Source of the DNA: a bacterium
GTDB lineage: Bacteria > Calditrichota > Calditrichia > RBG-13-44-9 > J042
Length of the DNA stretch: 9,434 nucleotides
NCBI GenBank assembly: GCA_015494485.1
Contig: WGBF01000047.1
Location: 1-9,434, forward strand
Direction: 5' to 3'
Position numbers and translations under genes: made by a program. Positions 1-5,845 of this stretch are shown here, in pieces. Each line of letters opens with the position of its first letter. Within the stretch, counting starts at the first letter, position 1. A model generated the notes under the pieces. The model worked only from the letters and a program-made list of their open reading frames with translations. It was not told the origin of the DNA and made no database searches.

Positions 1-327
1 TTCCAGTTTGCCGCGGAACACACCCAGTTGTTTCCCTTCCATACCCGGGAATTTTTAAAACATTTGGTTTTGTTGAAAGACGTCCCGGTTTATTTAAGTG
101 TGGATATTGATGTGTTTGATCCGTCCCTGATTCCCGGTACCGGCACCCCGGAAGCCGGCGGCATTTTCTTCCCGGAATTCATGGAATTTTTAAAAGCCAT
201 TCGTCAGTTAAACATTGTGGCTTTTGACCTTGTGGAACTTTCCCCCAAACTGGACGCAACCGGGAATTCTGCCATTCATGCTGCAAAGATATTACGGGAA
301 TTGCTTATTGCTGTAGCAATTGATTGA
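1..327 (+). CDS. Agmatinase/arginase-family ureohydrolase, C-terminal part (5' end outside window)
   Basis: The frame is open from base 1, so this is the last 108 residues of a longer gene and no start lies in the window. The segment SVDIDVFDP followed by PGTGTPEAGG is the hallmark C-terminal signature of the ureohydrolase superfamily. The two aspartates of DIDVFDP are ligands of the binuclear manganese centre, and the PGTGTPE loop lies beside the active site. Family members hydrolyse a guanidino group to urea (agmatinase, arginase) or formamide (formiminoglutamase). The GTGTPEAGG form is most typical of agmatinase, which makes putrescine, but the substrate-specifying and His-containing N-terminal motifs are outside the window, so the substrate is not fixed. 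The 3' end overlaps the convergent dehydratase gene by 23 bp. The family call is secure; agmatinase itself is inference. Confidence 0.9.
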   Translation, partial: FQFAAEHTQLFPFHTREFLKHLVLLKDVPVYLSVDIDVFDPSLIPGTGTPEAGGIFFPEFMEFLKAIRQLNIVAFDLVELSPKLDATGNSAIHAAKILRELLIAVAID

Positions 328-586
328 TTTGTTCCGCCAGGGTGAAATCCTTTTCCGTGATGCCATCCTCCGAATGGGTGTATACGGAAATGACAACCCG
401 GTTGTAATAAATGCAGATATCCGGATGATGGTTTAAGGCTTCAGCAACATCGGCAACCCGATTCACAAACCGAATGGTTTCCGGAAAATCCGAAAATTGA
501 AATTCTGCGCCAATGGCCTTGCCCTGCATTTGCCAGTTGGGAAGCTGGCGTAATTTATTTTCAATTTCTTTTTTATTTAAACGCAT
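305..586 (-). CDS. phhB: Pterin-4a-carbinolamine dehydratase
   Basis: This small cytosolic enzyme (93 residues, the usual family length) dehydrates 4a-hydroxytetrahydrobiopterin, recycling the pterin cofactor of aromatic amino acid hydroxylases; in bacteria without such a hydroxylase its role is less clear. The family signature is complete: EALNHHP, a Tyr after five residues, a His nine residues later (VYTHSED), then an Asp after eight more. The paired His residues are the catalytic pair. The frame opens GTG-ATG; I chose the ATG at 586 because AAGGAG at 595-600 is then 8 bases away. The GTG at 589 would be only 5 away and would add one Met. The gene is convergent with, and overlaps, the ureohydrolase. 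No hydroxylase partner is visible in the window. Confidence 0.93.
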   Translation of the reverse strand: MRLNKKEIENKLRQLPNWQMQGKAIGAEFQFSDFPETIRFVNRVADVAEALNHHPDICIYYNRVVISVYTHSEDGITEKDFTLAEQINQLLQQ

Positions 587-721
587 CACGTTTTCTCCTT
601 ATTATGCGACTATTTTAATTTAAGCAAAAATAACAAATAGCGTGCAGGATATTTTGAGATTAAAAATTTTTTGCTAATTTTAGAAGCAACTAACGAGTAG
701 CCCATTTCGGGAAGCGATTGC
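587..721. promoter_or_regulatory. Divergent intergenic spacer with two weak promoter candidates
   Basis: This AT-rich spacer must hold the start signals for both the dehydratase (leftward) and the 297-residue gene (rightward). Leftward, the AAGGAG Shine-Dalgarno at 595-600 is clear, while the only promoter-like pair (TTGCTT, 17 bp, TAATAA) matches the consensus poorly and crowds the Shine-Dalgarno. Rightward, TTGAGA at 654-659 followed 15 bp later by TAATTT at 675-680 is a weak sigma-70-type candidate. Neither is strong enough to call with assurance. Confidence 0.25.
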
Positions 722-1615
722 ATGACATTTGGAGAACTTAAAAAGAAATATAGCAGAGGGGTAAAGCTGCTTCAGGACGAAGGCTATTATACCCGTGTGG
801 TCGATGAAATTGCTCTGTTGGTAAAATATTTTGATTCGAATTACTTTTACCATCTTCTTACGGAAAACATTTTTGACGATATCAAAGGCACGTTTCGTTC
901 CTTCATTACCAAAGAACTGCCGGACGTTTACCGGAAGCTTCAACAGGATCCCACCCGCCCCCTGGATGAGTTTTTTAAACGGGAGTACAACAGCCTGGTT
1001 ATTTTAAAAAGCTGCACATTAAATATCCGGTATCAGGTTAGCGGTTTAATGCGGTTTGAACAGACCCGAAATTTGCCGTTTAAATCCACCTATTTGCAGG
1101 GGGTTCATCGAAAACTGAACGGGAAGATCCAGGAATATTACCGGGAGTTGTCCGAAAATTACAAACAGTATTTCCGGGAACAGTTTGTTCACACACCAAT
1201 TACCCACAGCCGGATTTCCATTCATTGCATGGAACAACTGATGCAGGATATTGACGAGCATTTCATTCAACATCTTTCCAGATTTCAGGCATTGCATGAA
1301 GCCATTGCCTTTGTTCATGATTACATGATTTTGCAATTGCGGGGATTAATTCATCAACGCATTACCGCCATTTTCCATAATAACGGGAATCGGATAGAGC
1401 GGTTGGTGAATTATTTCATTGAAGATTTAAAGCGCGATTTTATCCGCATGCTGGACAGACAGTTACGAAAGGGCAAAGAATTCGAATGGATACGGCGGGG
1501 GTTGTTGCTGTTTCTGGATAGCAACCGGTTCGAAGATTTGCTCCGCAAAGTAATTTTTCAAAGTTTGGTTATTCATCAAACATCCCCGCGACGGCTGAAT
1601 CGCACGGCGGGGTAA
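722..1615 (+). CDS. Uncharacterised 297-residue predicted helical protein
   Basis: I do not recognise this protein. It has no signal peptide, no long hydrophobic segment and no obvious nucleotide-binding or catalytic motif. It is rich in Arg, Lys, Phe, Tyr, Leu and Gln, and its sequence reads as mostly alpha-helical throughout. Many helices carry aromatic residues next to basic ones (for example YYRELSENYKQYFREQF near residues 140-156). The C-terminal 80 residues are strongly basic (RIERLVNYF, RQLRKGKEFEWIRRG) and end in a short Arg-rich tail. There are two Cys (in KSCTLN and IHCMEQ), too few and too far apart to suggest a metal site. The ATG at 722 has only a modest purine-rich stretch (CGGGAAG at 708-714) upstream. 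It is a single gene, divergent from the dehydratase and ending 6 bp before the convergent TPR gene. Codon use resembles its neighbours. A cytosolic structural or nucleic-acid-associated role is possible but unsupported. Confidence 0.8.
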   Translation: MTFGELKKKYSRGVKLLQDEGYYTRVVDEIALLVKYFDSNYFYHLLTENIFDDIKGTFRSFITKELPDVYRKLQQDPTRPLDEFFKREYNSLVILKSCTLNIRYQVSGLMRFEQTRNLPFKSTYLQGVHRKLNGKIQEYYRELSENYKQYFREQFVHTPITHSRISIHCMEQLMQDIDEHFIQHLSRFQALHEAIAFVHDYMILQLRGLIHQRITAIFHNNGNRIERLVNYFIEDLKRDFIRMLDRQLRKGKEFEWIRRGLLLFLDSNRFEDLLRKVIFQSLVIHQTSPRRLNRTAG

Positions 1616-1621
1616 AGTGGG

Positions 1622-2863
1622 CTATCCGGTACCCGGAGGGCGACCGATTTCTTTCAAAAGCGGGTGATTTGGCGGGTAGCACTTCTTTAAGTATTTTTTC
1701 GCTAGTTGCCACATTTGCTGTGCTTCTTCAGTAAGCCCCTGTTGCCATAAAATATTTCCGCGAAACCAGTACAAATTGCCCTGTACTTCATCGTTATTTT
1801 CAAACCGCACGATTAAATCATTAAACAGGTTCTCGCTAAATAAAAAATCGTTGTGCTCCACCACAAATTTTTCCAGGCGCTCAAATCCGGGACGGTCATA
1901 CGGGTTGTGGAGTAACATCTGCCTAAACAATTGTTCCGCTTCCTGAAGCTGCCCTTTGGCGTCGTAATAATCGATAAGCAGCAAATAGGCCCGTTGTTGG
2001 TCTGGTAGAAATTGAATGGCCTCCACGATGGCATCGACAAAATCGTCCATTTCCCCCAGTTCCCGGTAGGATTCTGCCAGTAAAATCAGGGCATCGTAAC
2101 GCAGGTAAATATCGTCATCCGAGAAATTGTCCAATGCGCTGCTGGCACGGGCAACGGCCTGGCTGTATTGTTTTTCCTGATAATAAATTTGGGCCAGTCG
2201 AAAGTTGGCAATTGGATCGTTGGGATTGACATCCAACGTCTTCTGGTAGTACCACTTGGCCCGTTTAAAATTATTCTGTTGCTGATAATAATCCCCCAGC
2301 CATAAATAAATCTCCTTGTCCTGAAGCCCCAGCTCCACCGCCTTGCTGTAGTTTTCCACAATTTGCTTTTCCAGGTCGGCAATTTCTTTTCGGGAGAGGG
2401 TGTATGTTTCCAGCTTGTTGTTTAAAATTAAGTTATAATAATCTCCCAGTAAGCGATAAGCGCAGGCAGCCTTAGGATTTTTTTCCAGAAGTTTTTTCAG
2501 GATTCGGTCCGGATAGCGTAAAAACCGGATGGCCGAATTTTGAATTTGGGCGGTTTGGCTTTCCTCCCAGTGTTGGGGATAATTCCGCAGGTAAAATGTT
2601 TTGAAATCCTTGTGTGTAAAATGATGTTCCAGAACATTTTCAATTTCCAGGCACACGAGGCTGGGAATGGGACCATACAGTGTGATGGCGGAATCCAGCA
2701 ACGCATGTGCGGTAGCAAATTGTTTTTGCTGGATCAATTGCCGGGCCGTGGCAATAACATCGGCACTGTCCGGCATGCTAAATTCAATTTGAAACGCCCC
2801 CAGAGAATGGAAATATCCGAAGGCAAGCAAAATAAAAATGTACCGTGTGAAAAAACGTTTCAT
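1622..2863 (-). CDS. Secreted/periplasmic TPR-repeat protein
   Basis: This is a 413-residue protein with an N-terminal signal peptide: basic MKRFFTR, a hydrophobic core to about residue 20, and a likely cleavage after LGA at residue 23. There is no Cys, so it is not a lipoprotein. The rest is helical and contains tetratricopeptide repeats; the clearest are at about residues 184-216 (LWLGDYYQQ ... YYQKTLDVNPND), 217-249 (FRLAQIYYQ ... ASSAL), 291-324 (YLLLIDYYD ... MLLHNPYD) and 363-396 (LYWFRGNIL ... QLAKKYL). TPR domains mediate protein-protein contacts; no catalytic domain is attached, so the partner is unknown. The ATG at 2863 follows an AAAAAGGG purine stretch. It lies 106 bp downstream of the adenosine-specific kinase on the same strand and ends 6 bp from the convergent 297-residue gene. 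Nothing ties it to the flagellum beyond position. Confidence 0.85.
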   Translation of the reverse strand: MKRFFTRYIFILLAFGYFHSLGAFQIEFSMPDSADVIATARQLIQQKQFATAHALLDSAITLYGPIPSLVCLEIENVLEHHFTHKDFKTFYLRNYPQHWEESQTAQIQNSAIRFLRYPDRILKKLLEKNPKAACAYRLLGDYYNLILNNKLETYTLSRKEIADLEKQIVENYSKAVELGLQDKEIYLWLGDYYQQQNNFKRAKWYYQKTLDVNPNDPIANFRLAQIYYQEKQYSQAVARASSALDNFSDDDIYLRYDALILLAESYRELGEMDDFVDAIVEAIQFLPDQQRAYLLLIDYYDAKGQLQEAEQLFRQMLLHNPYDRPGFERLEKFVVEHNDFLFSENLFNDLIVRFENNDEVQGNLYWFRGNILWQQGLTEEAQQMWQLAKKYLKKCYPPNHPLLKEIGRPPGTG

Positions 2864-2880
2864 GAAATATCCCTTTTTCC

Positions 2881-2910
2881 GTGCAATGATTGCACAGATT
2901 ATCGTGCAAT
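2881..2910. repeat. Triple GTGCAAT half-site (palindrome plus third copy), possible operator
   Basis: GTGCAAT at 2881-2887 and its reverse complement ATTGCAC at 2889-2895 form a perfect 15-bp palindrome around one central G. A third GTGCAAT follows at 2904-2910, 23 bp (about two helical turns) from the first. The cluster ends 17 bp before the TPR start codon, so on the minus strand it would lie at the start of the transcript or overlap its promoter. Direct plus inverted 7-mers on the same face are typical of a transcription factor operator, but I do not recognise the regulator. A short RNA hairpin is the alternative. Confidence 0.45.
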
Positions 2911-2969
2911 AATGCCAATATCCGCGCTATATCTTATTATTAGCTTAAAAGCGCAAGTTTTATGCCACT

Positions 2970-3452
2970 TTATTGTTTGTATCCGATGGTGCGTAAAAAG
3001 GCTTTCCGTTCTTCAATGTCCGCGTCGGTTTCCACTGCTTTGGGACTAAAGCCGTCCACCACGCCCAGAACTCCCCGACCCTGTTCGGTTTCCACCAACA
3101 CCACCTCAACCGGATTGGCTGTGGCACAGTAAATTCGGGTTACTTCCGGTACCATTTTTACCGCGTTTAGCACGTTAATGGGGAAAGCATTTCCCAGAAA
3201 AATAAAGAATGTATGTCCGGCAGCGATGTTTAACGCGTTCTTCTGGGCAATTTCAATCAGTTCCGGGTCATTACCGGTGTAGCGCACCAGCGTTTTACCG
3301 GAGGCTTCACAAAAGGAAATTCCGAATTTAATGCCAGGGGCACTCTGAACCACCGCTTCGTACAAATCCTCTACCGTTTTAATAAAGTGAGAATGCCCCA
3401 TGATGAAGTTCATGTCATCAGGCTTTTCGATTTTGACCAATTTAAGTTCCAT
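2970..3452 (-). CDS. Adenosine-specific kinase family protein (DUF355 type)
   Basis: This 160-residue protein matches, almost over its full length, the small single-domain family annotated as adenosine-specific kinase. Recognisable blocks in order are NFIMGHSHFIKTVEDLYEA (near residue 15), APGIKFGISFCEASGKTLVR (38-57), NALNIAAGHTFFIFL, AFPINVLNAVK, IYCATANPVEVV and ETEQGRGVLGVVDGFSP, ending in the typical FLRTIGYK. The family name comes from nucleotide-binding work on an archaeal member; the true cellular role is poorly defined. It occurs widely in archaea and in thermophilic or anaerobic bacteria. The ATG at 3452 follows GGGAGG four bases upstream. It is 64 bp downstream of the glycosyltransferase; a weak TTGCAG, 17 bp, TAAATT pair in that gap could be its own promoter. 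A link with flagella is not expected from the family. Confidence 0.9.
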   Translation of the reverse strand: MELKLVKIEKPDDMNFIMGHSHFIKTVEDLYEAVVQSAPGIKFGISFCEASGKTLVRYTGNDPELIEIAQKNALNIAAGHTFFIFLGNAFPINVLNAVKMVPEVTRIYCATANPVEVVLVETEQGRGVLGVVDGFSPKAVETDADIEERKAFLRTIGYKQ

Positions 3453-3516
3453 TGTACCTCCCGTTTTTTCTGAAATTTACGGTTAAAAACAAAAGGCTGC
3501 AACGGCATAGGGGGAT

Positions 3517-4692
3517 TCATTGCCACAGGTGCTTCAATGTGTCCAGAATTTTTTCCATGCGGTGGTGAATTTGATGGTGTGCAATAACCCGCTGGCGGGC
3601 TTTTGAGGCCGCATTTTGGCGGAGCTCCGGATGTTGCCGGTAAAAACGAATTAAATCGTTCATTTCTTCGGGAGACCGAAATGAGGGAATTTCCTCCGGA
3701 TCGAATAATTCGTAGAGGGTTTCGGTGTAATCGGACAGAAGAAACCCTCCGGCCGCCGAAACGTCGAAGGGGCGAAGGCTTACGGTTGATGCCAGTTGCA
3801 TGCTGGACAAATTCAAATTAATCTGGGAATGGGCATACACTGCGGGTGTTTCTGTTTCATATTGCGTTGGGGGAAGGTATTCAGCCGGTACGCCCAATTC
3901 CAGCCAGCGGCGATCCCCAACAACGTAAAAGGGTTTTTCCGTAATGGATTTGAGATAATGAAGACGATATTGTTCTGTGGCTACCGATACAACAAAGCCG
4001 CAATATTCATAAAATTGGCTGGGTTCCGCAAAGCGAGATTTTTGTTCACGCTCCAGTTGATCCACCAGGTTGGGAATATGTGCCGTAAATGTGTGGTGAG
4101 CTGCGAATTCCCGGAAATAACGGGCAAACGCGGGTTTTTCCAGCTTTTGACGGGTGTAATGAAAGGTGGTACCAACAAAGGTAACGGCATTCTCTAAATA
4201 GTGAAATTGTGGAAAGGCCGCTTTGTAATCTGTCGTAGGATTGTAAGCCGTCGCGGAGGGTAAATAATACACGTGCCCAAACCCAATGGACTGTAGCAGA
4301 GGGACATGCTTTTTCTCAAAGGTAAAAATTACCGAATACGGCGTAACCAGAGAGCCCGGATTGGGAATTAAAAACCGGAAATCATCCAGGTACCAGATGA
4401 CCAATGGCAGCTTGAATTCTGCCAGGGTGTTGGGAATAATACCTTCTGTGTCCATCCCCACATGGTTCATTCCCATAATTGCATCGGGCCGGAAAAGGAC
4501 ACTCGTTTTAAGCAGGGCATCCAGCATTTCCCGGGCATCCTTCTTCAGGGACATTACTTCAACCTGGTGTCCCATATCACGCAATGCCTGGATACTGGCC
4601 CGTTGCAGGTAATAGTCGTTGTAAATGAATAAAATGCGATAGGGGGGAGATTTAAATTTGGGGTATGAAAAATACTCTTTAAGCCTGGACAC
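3517..4692 (-). CDS. CgeB-type glycosyltransferase, candidate flagellin glycosyltransferase
   Basis: This 391-residue GT-B fold glycosyltransferase belongs to the CgeB/DUF3880 group. The N-terminal half has a Rossmann start (YRILFIYNDYY, residues 18-28, then ALRDMGHQVEVMSL) and VIWYLDDFRF at 98-107, typical of the DUF3880 domain. The C-terminal domain is the glycosyl transferases group 1 type: YAHSQINLNLS at 286-296, LRPFDVSAAGGFLLSDY at 306-322, LYELFDPEE, a PEEM helix and a final HHRMEKIL. Such enzymes are commonly encoded beside flagellins in delta-proteobacteria and other groups, where they are thought to add sugars to Ser/Thr of flagellin. The location at the end of the fliS-fliD-flaG cluster supports that role, but donor sugar and acceptor are inferred. 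The start is GTG at 4692: a stop lies four codons upstream and no better start precedes the Rossmann strand. No convincing Shine-Dalgarno is present. Confidence 0.85.
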   Translation of the reverse strand: MSRLKEYFSYPKFKSPPYRILFIYNDYYLQRASIQALRDMGHQVEVMSLKKDAREMLDALLKTSVLFRPDAIMGMNHVGMDTEGIIPNTLAEFKLPLVIWYLDDFRFLIPNPGSLVTPYSVIFTFEKKHVPLLQSIGFGHVYYLPSATAYNPTTDYKAAFPQFHYLENAVTFVGTTFHYTRQKLEKPAFARYFREFAAHHTFTAHIPNLVDQLEREQKSRFAEPSQFYEYCGFVVSVATEQYRLHYLKSITEKPFYVVGDRRWLELGVPAEYLPPTQYETETPAVYAHSQINLNLSSMQLASTVSLRPFDVSAAGGFLLSDYTETLYELFDPEEIPSFRSPEEMNDLIRFYRQHPELRQNAASKARQRVIAHHQIHHRMEKILDTLKHLWQ

Positions 4693-4734
4693 GATGGTTG
4701 TTCACGAATTTATGGCATAGCCTGCCGGGTAGCC

Positions 4735-5022
4735 TTATGTATTGCGTTTGGCAATATAGTCTTTCAAATCCGTGGATTTGATCATGCGTTCAGCAATTTC
4801 ACGGAGCACATCTTCGCGGTCATAATACCCTTCAGCAATGCGTTGGCGAATTTCTTCCAAACGTTGTTCACGTGCGGCTTTTTGGTTTTTTGCCATTTCT
4901 TTCGCTTCCCTGGAAATGTCCAATTTATCCGTCTTGGTATTTTGAGTGTTTTCGGACTGTTTTTTGATTTTGGTCACACCGTTAACCCCTATGACTGATG
5001 TTTTAATGGCATCCACTTTCAT
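4735..5022 (-). CDS. flgM: FlgM-like anti-sigma-28 factor
   Basis: This 95-residue protein has the FlgM plan: a polar, Lys/Thr/Asn-rich and probably disordered N-terminus (residues 1-32), the short motif DKLDISREAKEM (32-43) matching the D-x-V-x-[IL]-S-x-x-A-K block of the family, then two predicted helices, LEEIRQRIAEGYYD and EDVLREIAERMIK. In FlgM the C-terminal helices bind sigma-28, and the protein is exported through the completed hook-basal body to release it. The ATG at 5022 is preceded by AGGG. It lies 15 bp after the FliT-like gene and 42 bp before the glycosyltransferase, so it is co-directional with the filament genes. The sigma-28 promoter ahead of flagellin 1 provides the expected target. 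Sequence similarity in this family is low, so the call relies on layout and context. Confidence 0.65.
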   Translation of the reverse strand: MKVDAIKTSVIGVNGVTKIKKQSENTQNTKTDKLDISREAKEMAKNQKAAREQRLEEIRQRIAEGYYDREDVLREIAERMIKSTDLKDYIAKRNT

Positions 5023-5037
5023 TTCTTCATCCCTGTT

Positions 5038-5442
5038 TTAATATATTTTCGAAACAATTCGTTCGAAATTAACGCTATTTTTATAATTTTTTAAGAACCG
5101 TTGCCCATTCCGGGTTCCCATTATTTTGTTTATTAGCTCATCTCTTTTGCTATTCATAATATCGCCAATTTCCATATCCACTTTAGCCACTTTTCGAAAC
5201 TCATTTTTAACCCAGTGATTTAAATCATCCCATGGTTCGTTTAACTGTTGAGAATGAAGCGCTTTTGTTTTGTCCTGAAACTGCTCCAGTAACAGGGCCC
5301 GCTGTTGCGCATGTTGTAGAAATGCTTCCCAGTTTTCGTCTTTTACATCGTCCAATAGTTGGTCGGTTATCGCCTGAAGTTCCGTGACAATGTGATGCAG
5401 TTCCTGTGTATCCGGCAGTGTGTTGGGTTTAAATTCGTTCAT
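5038..5442 (-). CDS. FliT-like flagellar chaperone
   Basis: This 134-residue, soluble, all-helical acidic/basic protein has no signal peptide. It contains the pattern ENWEAFLQHAQQRALLLEQF (residues 36-55), close to the 'W-x-x-L-x-x-x-x-x-R-x-x-L-x-x-x' helix of FliT/FlgN-type export chaperones. A second conserved-looking segment comes late: SKRDELINKIMGTRNGQRFLKNYKN (98-122), resembling the GQR-x-x-K-x-Y ending of FliT. FliT binds the filament cap FliD and the export ATPase complex. The start overlaps the flaG stop by 14 bp, implying translational coupling, and the fliS-fliD-flaG-X order is where FliT is expected. FlgN (hook-junction chaperone) is the main alternative; I leave the symbol open for that reason. 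Confidence 0.6.
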   Translation of the reverse strand: MNEFKPNTLPDTQELHHIVTELQAITDQLLDDVKDENWEAFLQHAQQRALLLEQFQDKTKALHSQQLNEPWDDLNHWVKNEFRKVAKVDMEIGDIMNSKRDELINKIMGTRNGQRFLKNYKNSVNFERIVSKIY

Positions 5443-5827
5443 CGACTTCCTGTCCCTGTTGTCTTTCCTCCTGCATGCTTAAATATTCGGCTAATTTGAA
5501 ATAAATATCAGGAGGAATTTCACGAACAACCTTGCCTGTTTCGGGATCCTTTACAATTAGCACGACTTTGCCCGAATCCTGGTTGACTTTTAACTGGATT
5601 TTTATACCGCTTTGCTTCAGGTAATCGTGCACCTTTTTGGCAACTTCCAGTAAGGGGATTTTATCGGGGCCCTTGTCCTTTTGCGCCTGTTGCACTTCCT
5701 GGCGGATTTTCTGGGCCACTTCGCGAGCGACTTTCGGTGTCAGGGTATCCTGGCTGACCGGTTTTGACTCGCTATTCACCGGTCGTAACGGAACGGATTT
5801 GGTTGTGATGTTCATGTTGATATCCAT
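5429..5827 (-). CDS. flaG: FlaG family flagellar protein
   Basis: The family signature is clear in the C-terminal half: LKVNQDSGKVVLIVKDPETG then KVVREIPPDIYFKLAEYL, matching the beta-strand/IPP/helix pattern of FlaG. The N-terminal half is a variable, Lys/Gln-rich linker with a predicted helix. FlaG proteins sit beside fliD in many genomes; mutants in some species make longer or altered filaments. Three ATGs occur at the 5' end; I chose the one at 5827 because GGGAGG at 5836-5841 is then 8 bases away, against 2 for the ATG at 5833. This gives 132 residues. The gene begins 18 bp after fliD stops and overlaps the FliT-like gene by 14 bp, so the three are probably one transcript. Confidence 0.88.
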   Translation of the reverse strand: MDINMNITTKSVPLRPVNSESKPVSQDTLTPKVAREVAQKIRQEVQQAQKDKGPDKIPLLEVAKKVHDYLKQSGIKIQLKVNQDSGKVVLIVKDPETGKVVREIPPDIYFKLAEYLSMQEERQQGQEVDERI

Positions 5828-5845
5828 GATCATTTCCTCCCATGC

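Noticed and set aside
680..943. Open frame on the minus strand overlapping the start of the 297-residue gene
   Set aside because: It has no Shine-Dalgarno or recognisable motif and overlaps the better-supported plus-strand gene.
1584..1637. Inverted repeats CCCCGC/GCGGGG and TCCGG-TAC-CCGGA at the convergent gene ends as a terminator
   Set aside because: The first has a 17-base loop, the second a 5-bp stem, and neither has a T-tract on either strand.
2540..3049. 169-codon plus-strand frame across the TPR gene start and kinase gene end
   Set aside because: It crosses two well-supported minus-strand genes and the regulatory gap, and shows no protein-like motif.
3453..3516. T-rich gap after the glycosyltransferase as an intrinsic terminator
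   Set aside because: TTTTGTTTTT is present on the minus strand but no stable stem precedes it.
5659..5666. CCCGATAA on the minus strand, resembling a sigma-28 -10 box
   Set aside because: It lies inside the flaG reading frame and the expected -35 position shows no TAAA-like sequence.
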